Assembly: GCF_000733755.1 (NCBI RefSeq)
Contig: NZ_JPOF01000003.1
Coordinates: 496,001 to 560,000, forward strand
Source of the DNA: Lachnoclostridium phytofermentans
GTDB taxonomy: Bacteria > Bacillota > Clostridia > Lachnospirales > Lachnospiraceae
Reading direction: 5' to 3'
DNA: 64,000 nt
The position numbers were made by a program, and so were the translations under genes. The stretch's first letter is position 1, and every line of letters starts with the position of its first letter. The notes under the pieces were generated by a model. It was not told the DNA's origin and did not search any database. It saw nothing but the letters and a program-made list of their open reading frames with translations. Below, piece after piece: positions 33,543-40,687 of this stretch.

Positions 33543-34297
33543 TGGATATTCTAACCTTGTTACACCGCAATATAAAATGGCGTTTTCATAATGCTTTTAC
33601 TATCGTGATTACCATTTTACAGCCTATGCTATGGCTTGTTTTGTATAGTGCTGTTGCAGGACAATCCATGAAAGGGATTGGAATTGCAAATTATACGGCT
33701 TTTGTTCTTCCCGGACTGATTGTGTTGGTTAGTTTCGGAGCGTGTAGCAGCAGCGGCATTATGAATTATTTGATGAAAGCAGATGGGAGCTTTTACCGGA
33801 TACTGATTGCCCCTTTCAAAAGGAGTTCTATTGTGCTGGGGCAGGTATTAGAAGCAGTCGTATGTACTTTCATTGAAGTTATTATCATGTGCATAGTCAG
33901 TTTGTTTTTTTCGGTAAACATTGCGACTGGATTCAAAGGTATACTCTTGATAGCTCTCTTAGTATTTTTAACTGCTTTTTTTATTTCAGGACTTACTTAT
34001 GCCATTAGCCTTTGTCTGCCAAATGAAGTCATGTATGAAACGGTAATGAACGCAATTGTTCTTCCCATCTTTTTTCTAAGTACCGCATTGTTTCCGGCAG
34101 ATGGATTGTCCGGGGGATTGAAAATTACAGTCAATTTAAATCCATTTACACACGTTATAAATGTTTTGCGTGACTTGATTTTACAGGGCGATATTGTTTT
34201 CCAGGATGTCAGCTTTGTTATTCTTCTGCTTATAGGTATGTGCGGCATCAGTTTTTCATGGGCTTTTCACAGATTGAAAAAAGAAACTGCTTTGTAG
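33542..34297 (+). CDS. ABC-2 exporter permease
   Basis: 251 residues with six hydrophobic segments and the ABC-2 pattern (NYTAFVLPGLIVLVSFGACSSSG, then LSTALFPADGL, and NPFTHVINVLRDLI). DrrB-like partner of the ATPase upstream. Last gene of the exporter cassette and followed by a strong hairpin. Confidence 0.87.
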   Translation: MDILTLLHRNIKWRFHNAFTIVITILQPMLWLVLYSAVAGQSMKGIGIANYTAFVLPGLIVLVSFGACSSSGIMNYLMKADGSFYRILIAPFKRSSIVLGQVLEAVVCTFIEVIIMCIVSLFFSVNIATGFKGILLIALLVFLTAFFISGLTYAISLCLPNEVMYETVMNAIVLPIFFLSTALFPADGLSGGLKITVNLNPFTHVINVLRDLILQGDIVFQDVSFVILLLIGMCGISFSWAFHRLKKETAL

Positions 34298-34312
34298 AAA
34301 CACATAAGAAAT

Positions 34313-34353
34313 GCCGCTCAACGGTAATAAAAAAAACCGTTGTTTGAGCGGCG
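34313..34353 (+). terminator. Hairpin terminator after the exporter operon
   Basis: GCCGCTCAACGG / CCGTTGTTTGAGCGGC stem with an A-rich loop. No T-run directly after it, so termination strength is uncertain. Confidence 0.65.
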
Positions 34354-34679
34354 AGGTTGTTATGCGCCAAACAGAATATTATAGCCTAACAGCGGTTTTG
34401 AAATAACATTCAAGACCGCTGTATTCTACTTTCTTATGAGCTTTCGGAGAGCATAATCAGTACGTCCTTTAAATGCGGCTTTGAGAATGGAGGTTTTCCG
34501 TGGATACAAAGCCGTTGATTTATGTATGGGAGGAACCGTTGCCTTACTGTAACGGTTTGGCTTAGCTGAATTTCCAACCATTCAAAATATTAAAAAGTCT
34601 ATAAAAAATACAGGTCACTTCTGCGCCCAATTTTCATACGACACCATTCGAGTAATTTCTCGGATCGGTGTTTTTTTGT
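34354..34679. other. Gap between exporter cassette and sigma-like gene
   Basis: Contains an inverted repeat AACAGCGGTTTTGAA / TTCAAGACCGCTGT (~34390-34425) and a possible 21-codon frame starting GTG at 34500 (MDTKPLIYVWEEPLPYCNGLA) with GGAGG upstream. No known gene recognised; this could be remnant backbone. Confidence 0.4.
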
Positions 34680-34704
34680 GCTTCGGGCCAACTTGGCCCG
34701 AAGT
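34680..34704 (+). repeat. ICE palindrome copy P19
   Basis: First base G, otherwise exact consensus. It marks the right edge of the exporter cassette and the return to GC-rich backbone. Confidence 0.92.
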
Positions 34705-34819
34705 CCGGGCAGGCCCGCCAAAGCATAGCGGCCCCGGTTGTCGTTCCCCGCCCCTCTCCATTCATCAGTCCGTAAACTCTGCGGAGCAATCCGCAAACAT
34801 GATGAATGGAGGAATAACA

Positions 34820-35239
34820 ATGGACAAGCCATTAGTAACGATAAAATATAAGACCGCCAATGGGAGTGAAATTTGTGTTGAGGTTTCAACTCCGGTTAAG
34901 GAACTGCTGGAACAGTCCACCCGGCAAATTCAATCCCAAAGGCGGCAAGACAGGCGGTATCTTGATTATACGGACTTCACAGACGGTTTGACCGACGCAG
35001 CTATGAGGTATCCAGACCAAAACAATCCCGCCGACCTTGTGATAAGAATGGAAAGTTATAAACGGCTCCATCTTGCTATGAACCAACTTCCCGAAGCACA
35101 GCGCAGGAGGTTACATCTACATTTTGTAAACGATCTGACACACCGCCAGATTGCCGAAATGGAGGGCGTGAACCGGGCAACCATAAGTCATTCGATTGAC
35201 CGTGCCCTCAAACAGCTTCATAAGCTCCTTGTCGATTAG
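34820..35239 (+). CDS. Sigma-70 region 4-like ICE regulator
   Basis: 139 residues. The C-terminal part AMNQLPEAQRRRLHLHFVNDLTHRQIAEMEGVNRATISHSIDRALKQL (~90-136) is a sigma region 4 helix-turn-helix. Short sigma-like proteins of this kind regulate transfer genes in Tn916- and Tn1549-type elements. I chose ATG 34820, which has GGAGG 7 bases upstream. The N-terminal part contains no sigma region 2, so it is not a complete sigma factor. Confidence 0.8.
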   Translation: MDKPLVTIKYKTANGSEICVEVSTPVKELLEQSTRQIQSQRRQDRRYLDYTDFTDGLTDAAMRYPDQNNPADLVIRMESYKRLHLAMNQLPEAQRRRLHLHFVNDLTHRQIAEMEGVNRATISHSIDRALKQLHKLLVD

Positions 35240-35358
35240 CAATACTGTACTTACCGGGCGGCTCCGTCTTTTGGCGGAGCCGTTTCCTGTTTCAAGATAA
35301 GTGTAACAAAAATTCATATAGTACGCAAGTGCGTATACGTTGGAGCGTATAGATTGAT

Positions 35359-35637
35359 ATGCTTATCACATACCTTTGGAAAGGTGGTGAGGGCATAAAA
35401 ATCAAAGACGCAATAGTCGAAAGATTCCGGCAGCTATGCACGGAACGAGGTATCTCATTTACGGAGCTTGCTAGGCGGGCAGGAGTAACGCCCTCCACCG
35501 TATACAGTATGTTACAGCCGGAACGCCGGGATATAAGTGCGGTGACGGTCAAAAAGCTGTGTGACGGATTAGACTTGTGCATTATAGATTTTTACGATTG
35601 CGATTTGTTCCGCAATCTGCCGCCGGAAATTGAATAA
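35359..35637 (+). CDS. Xre-type helix-turn-helix regulator, start codon doubtful
   Basis: 92 residues from the only upstream in-frame ATG; the conserved part begins at IKIKDAIVERFRQLC and continues with the HTH GISFTELARRAGVTPSTVYSMLQPERRDIS and LCDGLDLCIIDFYD. The natural start appears to be the ATA at 35395, directly after AAGGTGGTGAGGGC. If this was once ATG, the start has been lost and translation may rely on ATA or on the poorly placed ATG at 35359. Likely a repressor of ICE excision or transfer. A strong terminator follows. Confidence 0.7.
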   Translation: MLITYLWKGGEGIKIKDAIVERFRQLCTERGISFTELARRAGVTPSTVYSMLQPERRDISAVTVKKLCDGLDLCIIDFYDCDLFRNLPPEIE

Positions 35638-35645
35638 GCTGAATA

Positions 35646-35686
35646 GTAAAAACGCCTTGCAGTTCAAAACTGCCGGGCGTTTTTAC
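35646..35686. terminator. Bidirectional terminator after the Xre gene
   Basis: GTAAAAACGCC / GGGCGTTTTTAC outer stem with an inner GCAGTT-caa-AACTGC stem; a T-run on the plus strand and an A-run opposite. Confidence 0.88.
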
Positions 35687-35699
35687 TTTGAAATTTTTT

Positions 35700-36155
35700 C
35701 AATATAGGGTCACACCTTTTAGCGTGTAACTGTCCTAAGAAGTGAGAAAAAGTTATTTTTCTTTTCAGTACCTTGACAATCGAATACCGATAACCCGGAT
35801 ACGTTCAATCAAGAGGGAGCCAGGCCACAGGGTACGCCAAGACCGCCCGTTGAAAGGGGGAAAGACCAAACGGAGCGCGAGCGATTCCTACCAACTGTAA
35901 CAAGGCAGATATGGCAATCTGCCCGGCGATAATTTTTTGATTGATACAATGATACTTACGGTTTGAACGCTTCACCGCATTGACCGTCGCGCCATCAGCA
36001 TGGGGCGGGGTGAAATTCCCATGAGGGCGGTTGCCGCCGCCCGTCCGGGTTATCGTTTTTTATATAAAGGGAGTACCGCGCCGCTTTTTCTGTCTTACGA
36101 CAAGCCGACTTATAACGGCGCGGCATACTCCCGATTGACGAATGGAGTTTTTATC
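35700..36155 (+). ncRNA. Gene-free structured region, possible small RNA
   Basis: A TTGACA -35 (35773) and a weakly matching -10 are followed by ~130 GC-rich bases with purine-rich loops (GAGGGAGCCAGGCCACAGGG..., GCCCGTTGAAAGGGGGAAAG). They end in GGCAGAT-atggca-ATCTGCC (~35905-35923) and soon a run of T (35934-35939). This is what a short terminated RNA would look like. A second GC-rich part (35960-36150) precedes the next small gene. No Rfam family recognised. Confidence 0.35.
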
Positions 36156-36350
36156 ATGGATAAGGAATTACAGTCTTTGCTGTTTCAGCAATGGAGCAAC
36201 GGCGCTTGCCGTGGCTATGTCATTCGGGCTATGGAAAATTGTGATTTTAGCCCGGACGATATAAAGCGCGTGGTTTCCGAACTTAATTATGTTTTCGACA
36301 CTTGCGGCATAGAAGAAGCGGAAGCATACTATCAAAACAGCCCTTATTGA
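36156..36350 (+). CDS. Small conserved ICE protein of unknown function
   Basis: 64 residues: MDKELQSLLFQQWSNGACRGYVIRAMENCDFSPDDIKRVVSELNYVFD..., mostly helical. I recall close relatives at the same place in Tn1549-type elements but no functional name. The start is chosen at 36156 with ATGGAG 8 bases upstream; the frame is open upstream without a site. The stop codon TGA borders palindrome P20. Confidence 0.6.
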   Translation: MDKELQSLLFQQWSNGACRGYVIRAMENCDFSPDDIKRVVSELNYVFDTCGIEEAEAYYQNSPY

Positions 36351-36374
36351 CTTCGGGACAACTTGACCCGAAGT
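36350..36374 (+). repeat. ICE palindrome copy P20
   Basis: GGGACAA and TTGACCC variant. The rightmost copy, ~2.2 kb from the ICE end. Confidence 0.9.
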
Positions 36375-36388
36375 ATGAGGAAAGATTA

Positions 36389-36424
36389 ACAGCCATCACT
36401 TTTGCTGATAAAAGTGGTGGCTGT
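36389..36424 (+). terminator. Hairpin before the DUF6870-like gene
   Basis: ACAGCCATCACTTTT / AAAAGTGGTGGCTGT perfect 15-bp stem with a 6-base loop. T-poor tail, so it may be a leader structure rather than a terminator. Confidence 0.6.
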
Positions 36425-36487
36425 TTGTGTTTCCTCATAGGACAATCAGAGCATTTCATATACATAGAAAGGAGGGGGCGATTGTGA

Positions 36488-36751
36488 TTGAAGAAACGTA
36501 TCCCAATTTCAGAGTTGGCAAACGTGGACATAGAAGCGGTGAACAAAGAGGATTTAGTTGATGTAAGCGGCTTCATCTTTGATACGACTGTGCCGCAGGA
36601 ACAACGTGCGGCAAAAGTCATAGCGGCAGTAAAAAATCCCTATTGTTTTCGTGTGGGTGATATGGGTGTGAAGCTGGAATTTTCAGAGAACGCTCCCACT
36701 TTGCAAGATGTGTTTGCCGACTTCCTGAAACGCAAGAAAAGCGGCCTGTAA
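36488..36751 (+). CDS. DUF6870 family small protein
   Basis: 87 residues with TTG start at 36488 (AAAGGAGGGGG 9 bases upstream). MKKRIPISELANVDIEAVNKEDLVDVSGFIFD...QRAAKVIAAVKNPYCFRVGDMGVKLEFSENAPTLQDVFADFL fits the DUF6870 family seen next to recombinases in these elements; the family name is from memory. The role is unknown. A GCGGCCTG / CAGGCCGC hairpin overlaps the stop codon. Confidence 0.6.
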   Translation: MKKRIPISELANVDIEAVNKEDLVDVSGFIFDTTVPQEQRAAKVIAAVKNPYCFRVGDMGVKLEFSENAPTLQDVFADFLKRKKSGL

Positions 36752-36768
36752 AGCCAGTTTTCAGGCCG

Positions 36769-36805
36769 CGACAACATTGTTTGCATTACGCTGAAATGGT
36801 ATAAT
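36769..36805 (+). promoter_or_regulatory. Recombinase promoter
   Basis: -35 TTGTTT (36777-36782), 17-base spacer, -10 TATAAT (36800-36805). The block CGACAACATTGTT plus ATGGTATAATATAGG is shared with the relaxase-operon promoter at 29079-29115. Confidence 0.75.
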
Positions 36806-36835
36806 ATAGGTGTAATGTGATAGGAAGGAGGACAC

Positions 36836-38509
36836 ATGGCAAGAACAAAAAACAGGGGCTTTGAGGAAAAAATATCAGCACCTCAAATGATCCGCTGGAA
36901 ACTTGGAGAATATATCCGCTTATCCAAAGAGGACTTAAACCGTGGAAAGGACGACAGCAACAGCGTTACCAACCAAAAAGCGTTACTTGATGATTACTAC
37001 CAACAGCACATAGACGAGTTTGAAAGCGTTCAGCCGCCTTATGTGGATGATGGATACACCGGAACGGACACCAATCGAGACAGCTTTCAAAAACTGCTTT
37101 CCGACATATACGCCAAAAAGGTAAACTGTGTTATCGTCAAAGACCTCTCCCGCCTCTCCCGTAACTATACGGACGCAGGGAGCTTGATTGAAAATCTGTT
37201 TGTACAGATGAATGTACGGTTTATCAGCTTGGCAGAGGGTATTGACAGCTACTTAAACCCGGACAGCATTTCCAATCTTATTGTGCCGATTACCAATGTT
37301 ATCAACGACAATTTTTGCTATCAGACTTCAAAGAAGATACGGCAGGTTTTTGATATGAAGCGGCGCAATGGCGAGTTTATCGGCGGTTTCGCGGCGTATG
37401 GTTACATGAAAAATTCAAAGGATAAAAACGCTTTAGTCGTTGATGATGAAGCCGCCGAGGTTGTAAAAAGTATCTACGAATGGTTTTTAGACGGCATGAG
37501 CAAAAACGCCATAGTACGAAATCTCAATGACCGTGGCATTTTGTGTCCGTCCGAATACAAGAAAAGCAAGGGCTTAAACTACCAAAATCCGAGCGGTTCA
37601 GAAAGGCCCTTATGGAGTGCAAAGACGGTAAGCGACATTTTGAAAAACCGCCTTTATGTAGGGGACATGGTGCAAGGCCGCCAGCGTGTGAAAAGCTATA
37701 AGATACATACGCAGGAACAGGTTCCAGAAAGTGAATGGTACATTGTGGAGAACACCCATGAACCAATCATAGAACGGCCTATCTTTGAAAAGGTGCAGGA
37801 GTTGCTAAAGCGTGATACTCGCACCGCGCCACAGAAAAAAAAGCTCTATCTATTTAGCGGCTTTCTCCGTTGCGCTGATTGCGGTAAGGCTATGAGCCGC
37901 AGTCAAGTAAAAGGCACAGTCTACTACTTCTGCCGCACCTACAAAGACCAGTCAAAAACGGCTTGCACCAAACATTCCGTGAAGCACAACCGGCTGGAAG
38001 CGGCTGTCCTGTATGCCATTCAGCAACAGGTATATCTGGCAGTACACTATGCCAACACTTTGGAATATATCAGCACAGCCCCGCTTCAAAAGAGCCAGTC
38101 CATACGGATTGAAGCATTGATAGACGCAAAAGAAAAGGAACGCTCCAAAGTCATGCGTTATAAGCAATCTATTTATCAGGATTGGAAAGACGGAGAAATC
38201 ACTCATAGCGACTACCGCCATATGAGCGAAGATTATGAACGGCAAATAGGCGCTTTAGGCGAAGTTTTGAAAAACCTCCATGCAGAGCGTGAGGAATTGC
38301 AAAACGGTATTACCGCCGAAAGTCCTTGCTTAGTGGTTTTTAAGAAGTTTGAAAATATCGACAAGCTGACAAGAGAGGTTTTGGTTGAACTTGTAGACCA
38401 TATCAAGGTACATGAGAACGGCAATATCAGCGTAAAGTTTAAGTTTGCTGACGAACTACGCCGTGTAATGGAATACATAGAAATCAACACCCAATCCGAA
38501 GCGGTTTAA
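36836..38509 (+). CDS. Large serine recombinase (ICE integrase/excisionase)
   Basis: 557 residues of the TndX/TnpX type. Resolvase domain with the nucleophile Ser30 in YIRLSKED, QKALLDDYY, DDGYTGTDTNRDSFQKLL and VIVKDLSRLSRNY; recombinase domain (~190-300); zinc ribbon CADCGKAM...YYFCRTY...CTKH (~340-385); C-terminal coiled coil (~415-480). It cuts att sites with a 2-base crossover. It ends 41 bases from the right junction, as expected for an element-borne integrase. AGGAGG lies 7 bases before ATG. Confidence 0.95.
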   Translation: MARTKNRGFEEKISAPQMIRWKLGEYIRLSKEDLNRGKDDSNSVTNQKALLDDYYQQHIDEFESVQPPYVDDGYTGTDTNRDSFQKLLSDIYAKKVNCVIVKDLSRLSRNYTDAGSLIENLFVQMNVRFISLAEGIDSYLNPDSISNLIVPITNVINDNFCYQTSKKIRQVFDMKRRNGEFIGGFAAYGYMKNSKDKNALVVDDEAAEVVKSIYEWFLDGMSKNAIVRNLNDRGILCPSEYKKSKGLNYQNPSGSERPLWSAKTVSDILKNRLYVGDMVQGRQRVKSYKIHTQEQVPESEWYIVENTHEPIIERPIFEKVQELLKRDTRTAPQKKKLYLFSGFLRCADCGKAMSRSQVKGTVYYFCRTYKDQSKTACTKHSVKHNRLEAAVLYAIQQQVYLAVHYANTLEYISTAPLQKSQSIRIEALIDAKEKERSKVMRYKQSIYQDWKDGEITHSDYRHMSEDYERQIGALGEVLKNLHAEREELQNGITAESPCLVVFKKFENIDKLTREVLVELVDHIKVHENGNISVKFKFADELRRVMEYIEINTQSEAV

Positions 38510-38527
38510 CAGACCGCTAATAAAAAG

Positions 38528-38550
38528 GCAGTTTGTTTTCCTAATATTAC
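38528..38550 (-). repeat. Right terminal inverted repeat of the ICE
   Basis: On the minus strand it reads GTAATATTAGGAAAACAAAC then TGC, mirroring the left end at 8815-8833. It adjoins the collagen-gene fragment that resumes at 38551. Confidence 0.6.
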
Positions 38551-39247
38551 CGGGTCAACTGGTCCTACCGGTCCTACCGGTCCTTCTGGCGCTGCTGGTA
38601 CTACAGGTGCCACTGGTCCTACCGGTCCTACCGGTCCTTCTGGCGCTGCTGGTACTACAGGTGCCACCGGTCCTACTGGTCCTACTGGTCCTTCTGGTGC
38701 TGCTGGTACTACAGGTGCCACCGGTCCTACTGGCCCTACTGGTCCTTCTGGTCCTACTGGTGGTAGCGGTCTGGGTGCAATCATACCTTACGCTTCAGGA
38801 AGTAACGTTTCCTTAGGTGTTAACACTGGAACTGGTGCACGAAATGTTGCTATCATTGGTTTTGGTGAAGATACTACTCAAATTACTACAATTGGCTCTA
38901 TCATATCAGTAGTTAATGATTTGCAGTCCTTTGCATTTGTAGCTCCAAGAAACTTAACGATTACTGCAATATCTTCTGCAGCGGTAGGTCAATCGGTAAC
39001 AGCAGACAATCCAGGAATAACAGCTCAGATTTACACTGCTCCAATCAATAGCACTGACTTCACTCCTATTGCAGGTGCATCTGTTTCCTACACGGCTCCA
39101 GCATCTAATGCTTCCAATGGTAGTACTGCTAATGTTAATATTTCAATCCCTGTAAACACAAGAATATTAATGGTTGTCTATGCTACAAGCACTGCAACCA
39201 GTGGTACTGTCAATGTATTCCTTAACGGTTCCATTGCAATAACCTAA
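38551..39247 (+). pseudogene. Collagen-like spore-surface protein, 3' part
   Basis: Continuation of the gene begun at 8512. Frame opens with [22 protein letters not shown], i.e. three near-identical repeats of [18 protein letters not shown], then a ~155-residue C-terminal globular domain ([20 protein letters not shown] ... [12 protein letters not shown]), like the C-terminal trimerising domain of BclA-type exosporium glycoproteins. It has no start codon or ribosome binding site of its own, so it is silent unless the ICE excises. Confidence 0.85.
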
Positions 39248-39295
39248 TAACACATCACGTTATAGATAAAAATATTGTCAATAGAATAATTAAAT

Positions 39296-39332
39296 AAAAA
39301 ACACCAATCATGATAAATGATTGGCGTTTTTT
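39296..39332. terminator. Bidirectional terminator
   Basis: AAAAACACCAATCA / TGATTGGCGTTTTT stem between the collagen gene and the convergent HAD gene. Confidence 0.85.
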
Positions 39333-39333
39333 A

Positions 39334-39990
39334 TTAATTATCTAAAAATTCTTCCCTATTTACTAAGTCACAAACACTTGAAACAATAGCATCAGCCCCT
39401 GCTGCTATCAGCTCCTCTTGATTACCATAGCCATTCAAAACTCCAATAGAATCTATCCCCACTTCTTTTGCACCTAAAATATCATATTTACGGTCACCAA
39501 TCATAACAGCTTTTGTCCGATCTGTTACCTTTCCTTCCTTTAAAACATACTGTATCACCTCGGATTTTTCAGCACGATCTCCATTTAATTCACTCCCACC
39601 AACAAAATCAAAGTACTGGAGTAATCCAAAATGTTCTAATATTTGCTTTGCAAAGACTTCTGGCTTTGAAGTCGCAAGCATTATTTTCTTCTTTCGCTCT
39701 TTTAATTTTGACAATAACTGTGCAACACCCTCATAGACTTCATTCTCATAGATCCCATAGTCCTTAAAATATTCTCGATACTTGTCCACAGCCTCTAATG
39801 CTTTCTCCTTACTAAATCCAAAATCCATAAAACTATCCACTAGAGGTGGTCCAATATATTTACATAAGGAATCTAAATTCTCTATTTCAATATCAAAAAA
39901 TTTTAGGGAATATGCAATAGACTTAGTTATACCAAGCTTTGGGTCAGTTAATGTTCCATCTAAATCAAATAAAATATAATCATAGCTCAT
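39334..39990 (-). CDS. HAD-family phosphatase (phosphoglycolate phosphatase-like)
   Basis: 218 residues from ATG 39990; five more codons are open to ATG 40005. HAD motif I FDLDGTLTD, motif II ATSKPE, motif III with Lys then VMIGDRKYDILGA (motif IV). The cap is the small helical type (C1) as in Gph/PgmB. The substrate cannot be assigned. It is followed by a terminator shared with the collagen gene. Confidence 0.85.
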   Translation of the reverse strand: MSYDYILFDLDGTLTDPKLGITKSIAYSLKFFDIEIENLDSLCKYIGPPLVDSFMDFGFSKEKALEAVDKYREYFKDYGIYENEVYEGVAQLLSKLKERKKKIMLATSKPEVFAKQILEHFGLLQYFDFVGGSELNGDRAEKSEVIQYVLKEGKVTDRTKAVMIGDRKYDILGAKEVGIDSIGVLNGYGNQEELIAAGADAIVSSVCDLVNREEFLDN

Positions 39991-40161
39991 AAGTTCTTCT
40001 TCCATCTCTTTCTCTTAACATTTTACTAACTATTATATCAATTAGAAAATTTTTCTTCAATAGATATGCTATTTTCTTGGACATACACATTAGGGTAATG
40101 TAGATTCACTTTTTAACCCAATCTAACGCTTCATTGTAATTACATAACTATAACCATGTAA

Positions 40162-40479
<318 letters not shown>

Positions 40480-40509
40480 TTAAAACCAGAAAAGTGATAA
40501 TATTACAAT

Positions 40510-40547
40510 AAAAATAGAAGGTATTCTCATGATACCTTCTATTTTTA
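40510..40547 (+). terminator. Rho-independent terminator
   Basis: AAAATAGAAGGTATTCTC / GATACCTTCTATTTTT stem-loop after the small protein gene. Confidence 0.88.
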
Positions 40548-40687
40548 TACACAAGTACGCAGTGCAAACTTGTCATCTTTTCTACATAATATCTTTCATG
40601 CTTCATAATTCATAGGAATAGGCTAACTTTTATTACGCAATTTTAGATACCTTCCAACAGACCTATCGGAAGCATTCGATCTCCCAC

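Larger units (their letters stand above)
8808..38550 (+). mobile_element. Tn1549/CTn5-like integrative conjugative element (~29.7 kb)
   Basis: The boundaries are inferred from the split collagen gene: left junction after AC at 8806-8807, right junction after AC at 38549-38550. Imperfect terminal inverted repeats (8815-8833 and 38528-38550) lie just inside. The backbone matches known Tn1549/CTn5-type elements: PcfB, VirD4, Maff2, TrbL-like, PrgI, VirB4, NlpC/P60, DUF4315, DUF4366, Cys-rich VLP, MobC, CD1845-like, relaxase and a terminal large serine recombinase. Base composition is clearly richer in GC than the flanks, except for the defence cargo. It carries 20 copies of a private 25-bp palindrome. 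Several genes are damaged, so self-transfer may be impaired. The crossover dinucleotide AC is inference. Confidence 0.93.

Noticed and set aside
31264-34297. Composite transposon carrying the exporter genes
   Set aside because: No insertion-sequence transposase or matching terminal repeats flank the cassette; only palindromes do.
8952-36374. CRISPR array made of the 25-bp repeats
   Set aside because: Spacing runs from under 200 bases to several kb, copies lie at gene junctions or inside genes, and no cas genes are present.
8952-36374. Palindromes as ordinary Rho-independent terminators
   Set aside because: No T-run follows; most are followed at once by a ribosome binding site and lie inside what look like continuous operons. 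Four are within coding sequence.
8808-38550. tRNA attachment site for the ICE
   Set aside because: Neither end contains tRNA sequence; the target is clearly the collagen-like gene and the integrase is a serine recombinase.
38506-38784. Pro/Gly-rich minus-strand open frame at the collagen repeats
   Set aside because: It is the mirror of the Gly-X-Y coding repeats on the plus strand and has no start signal.
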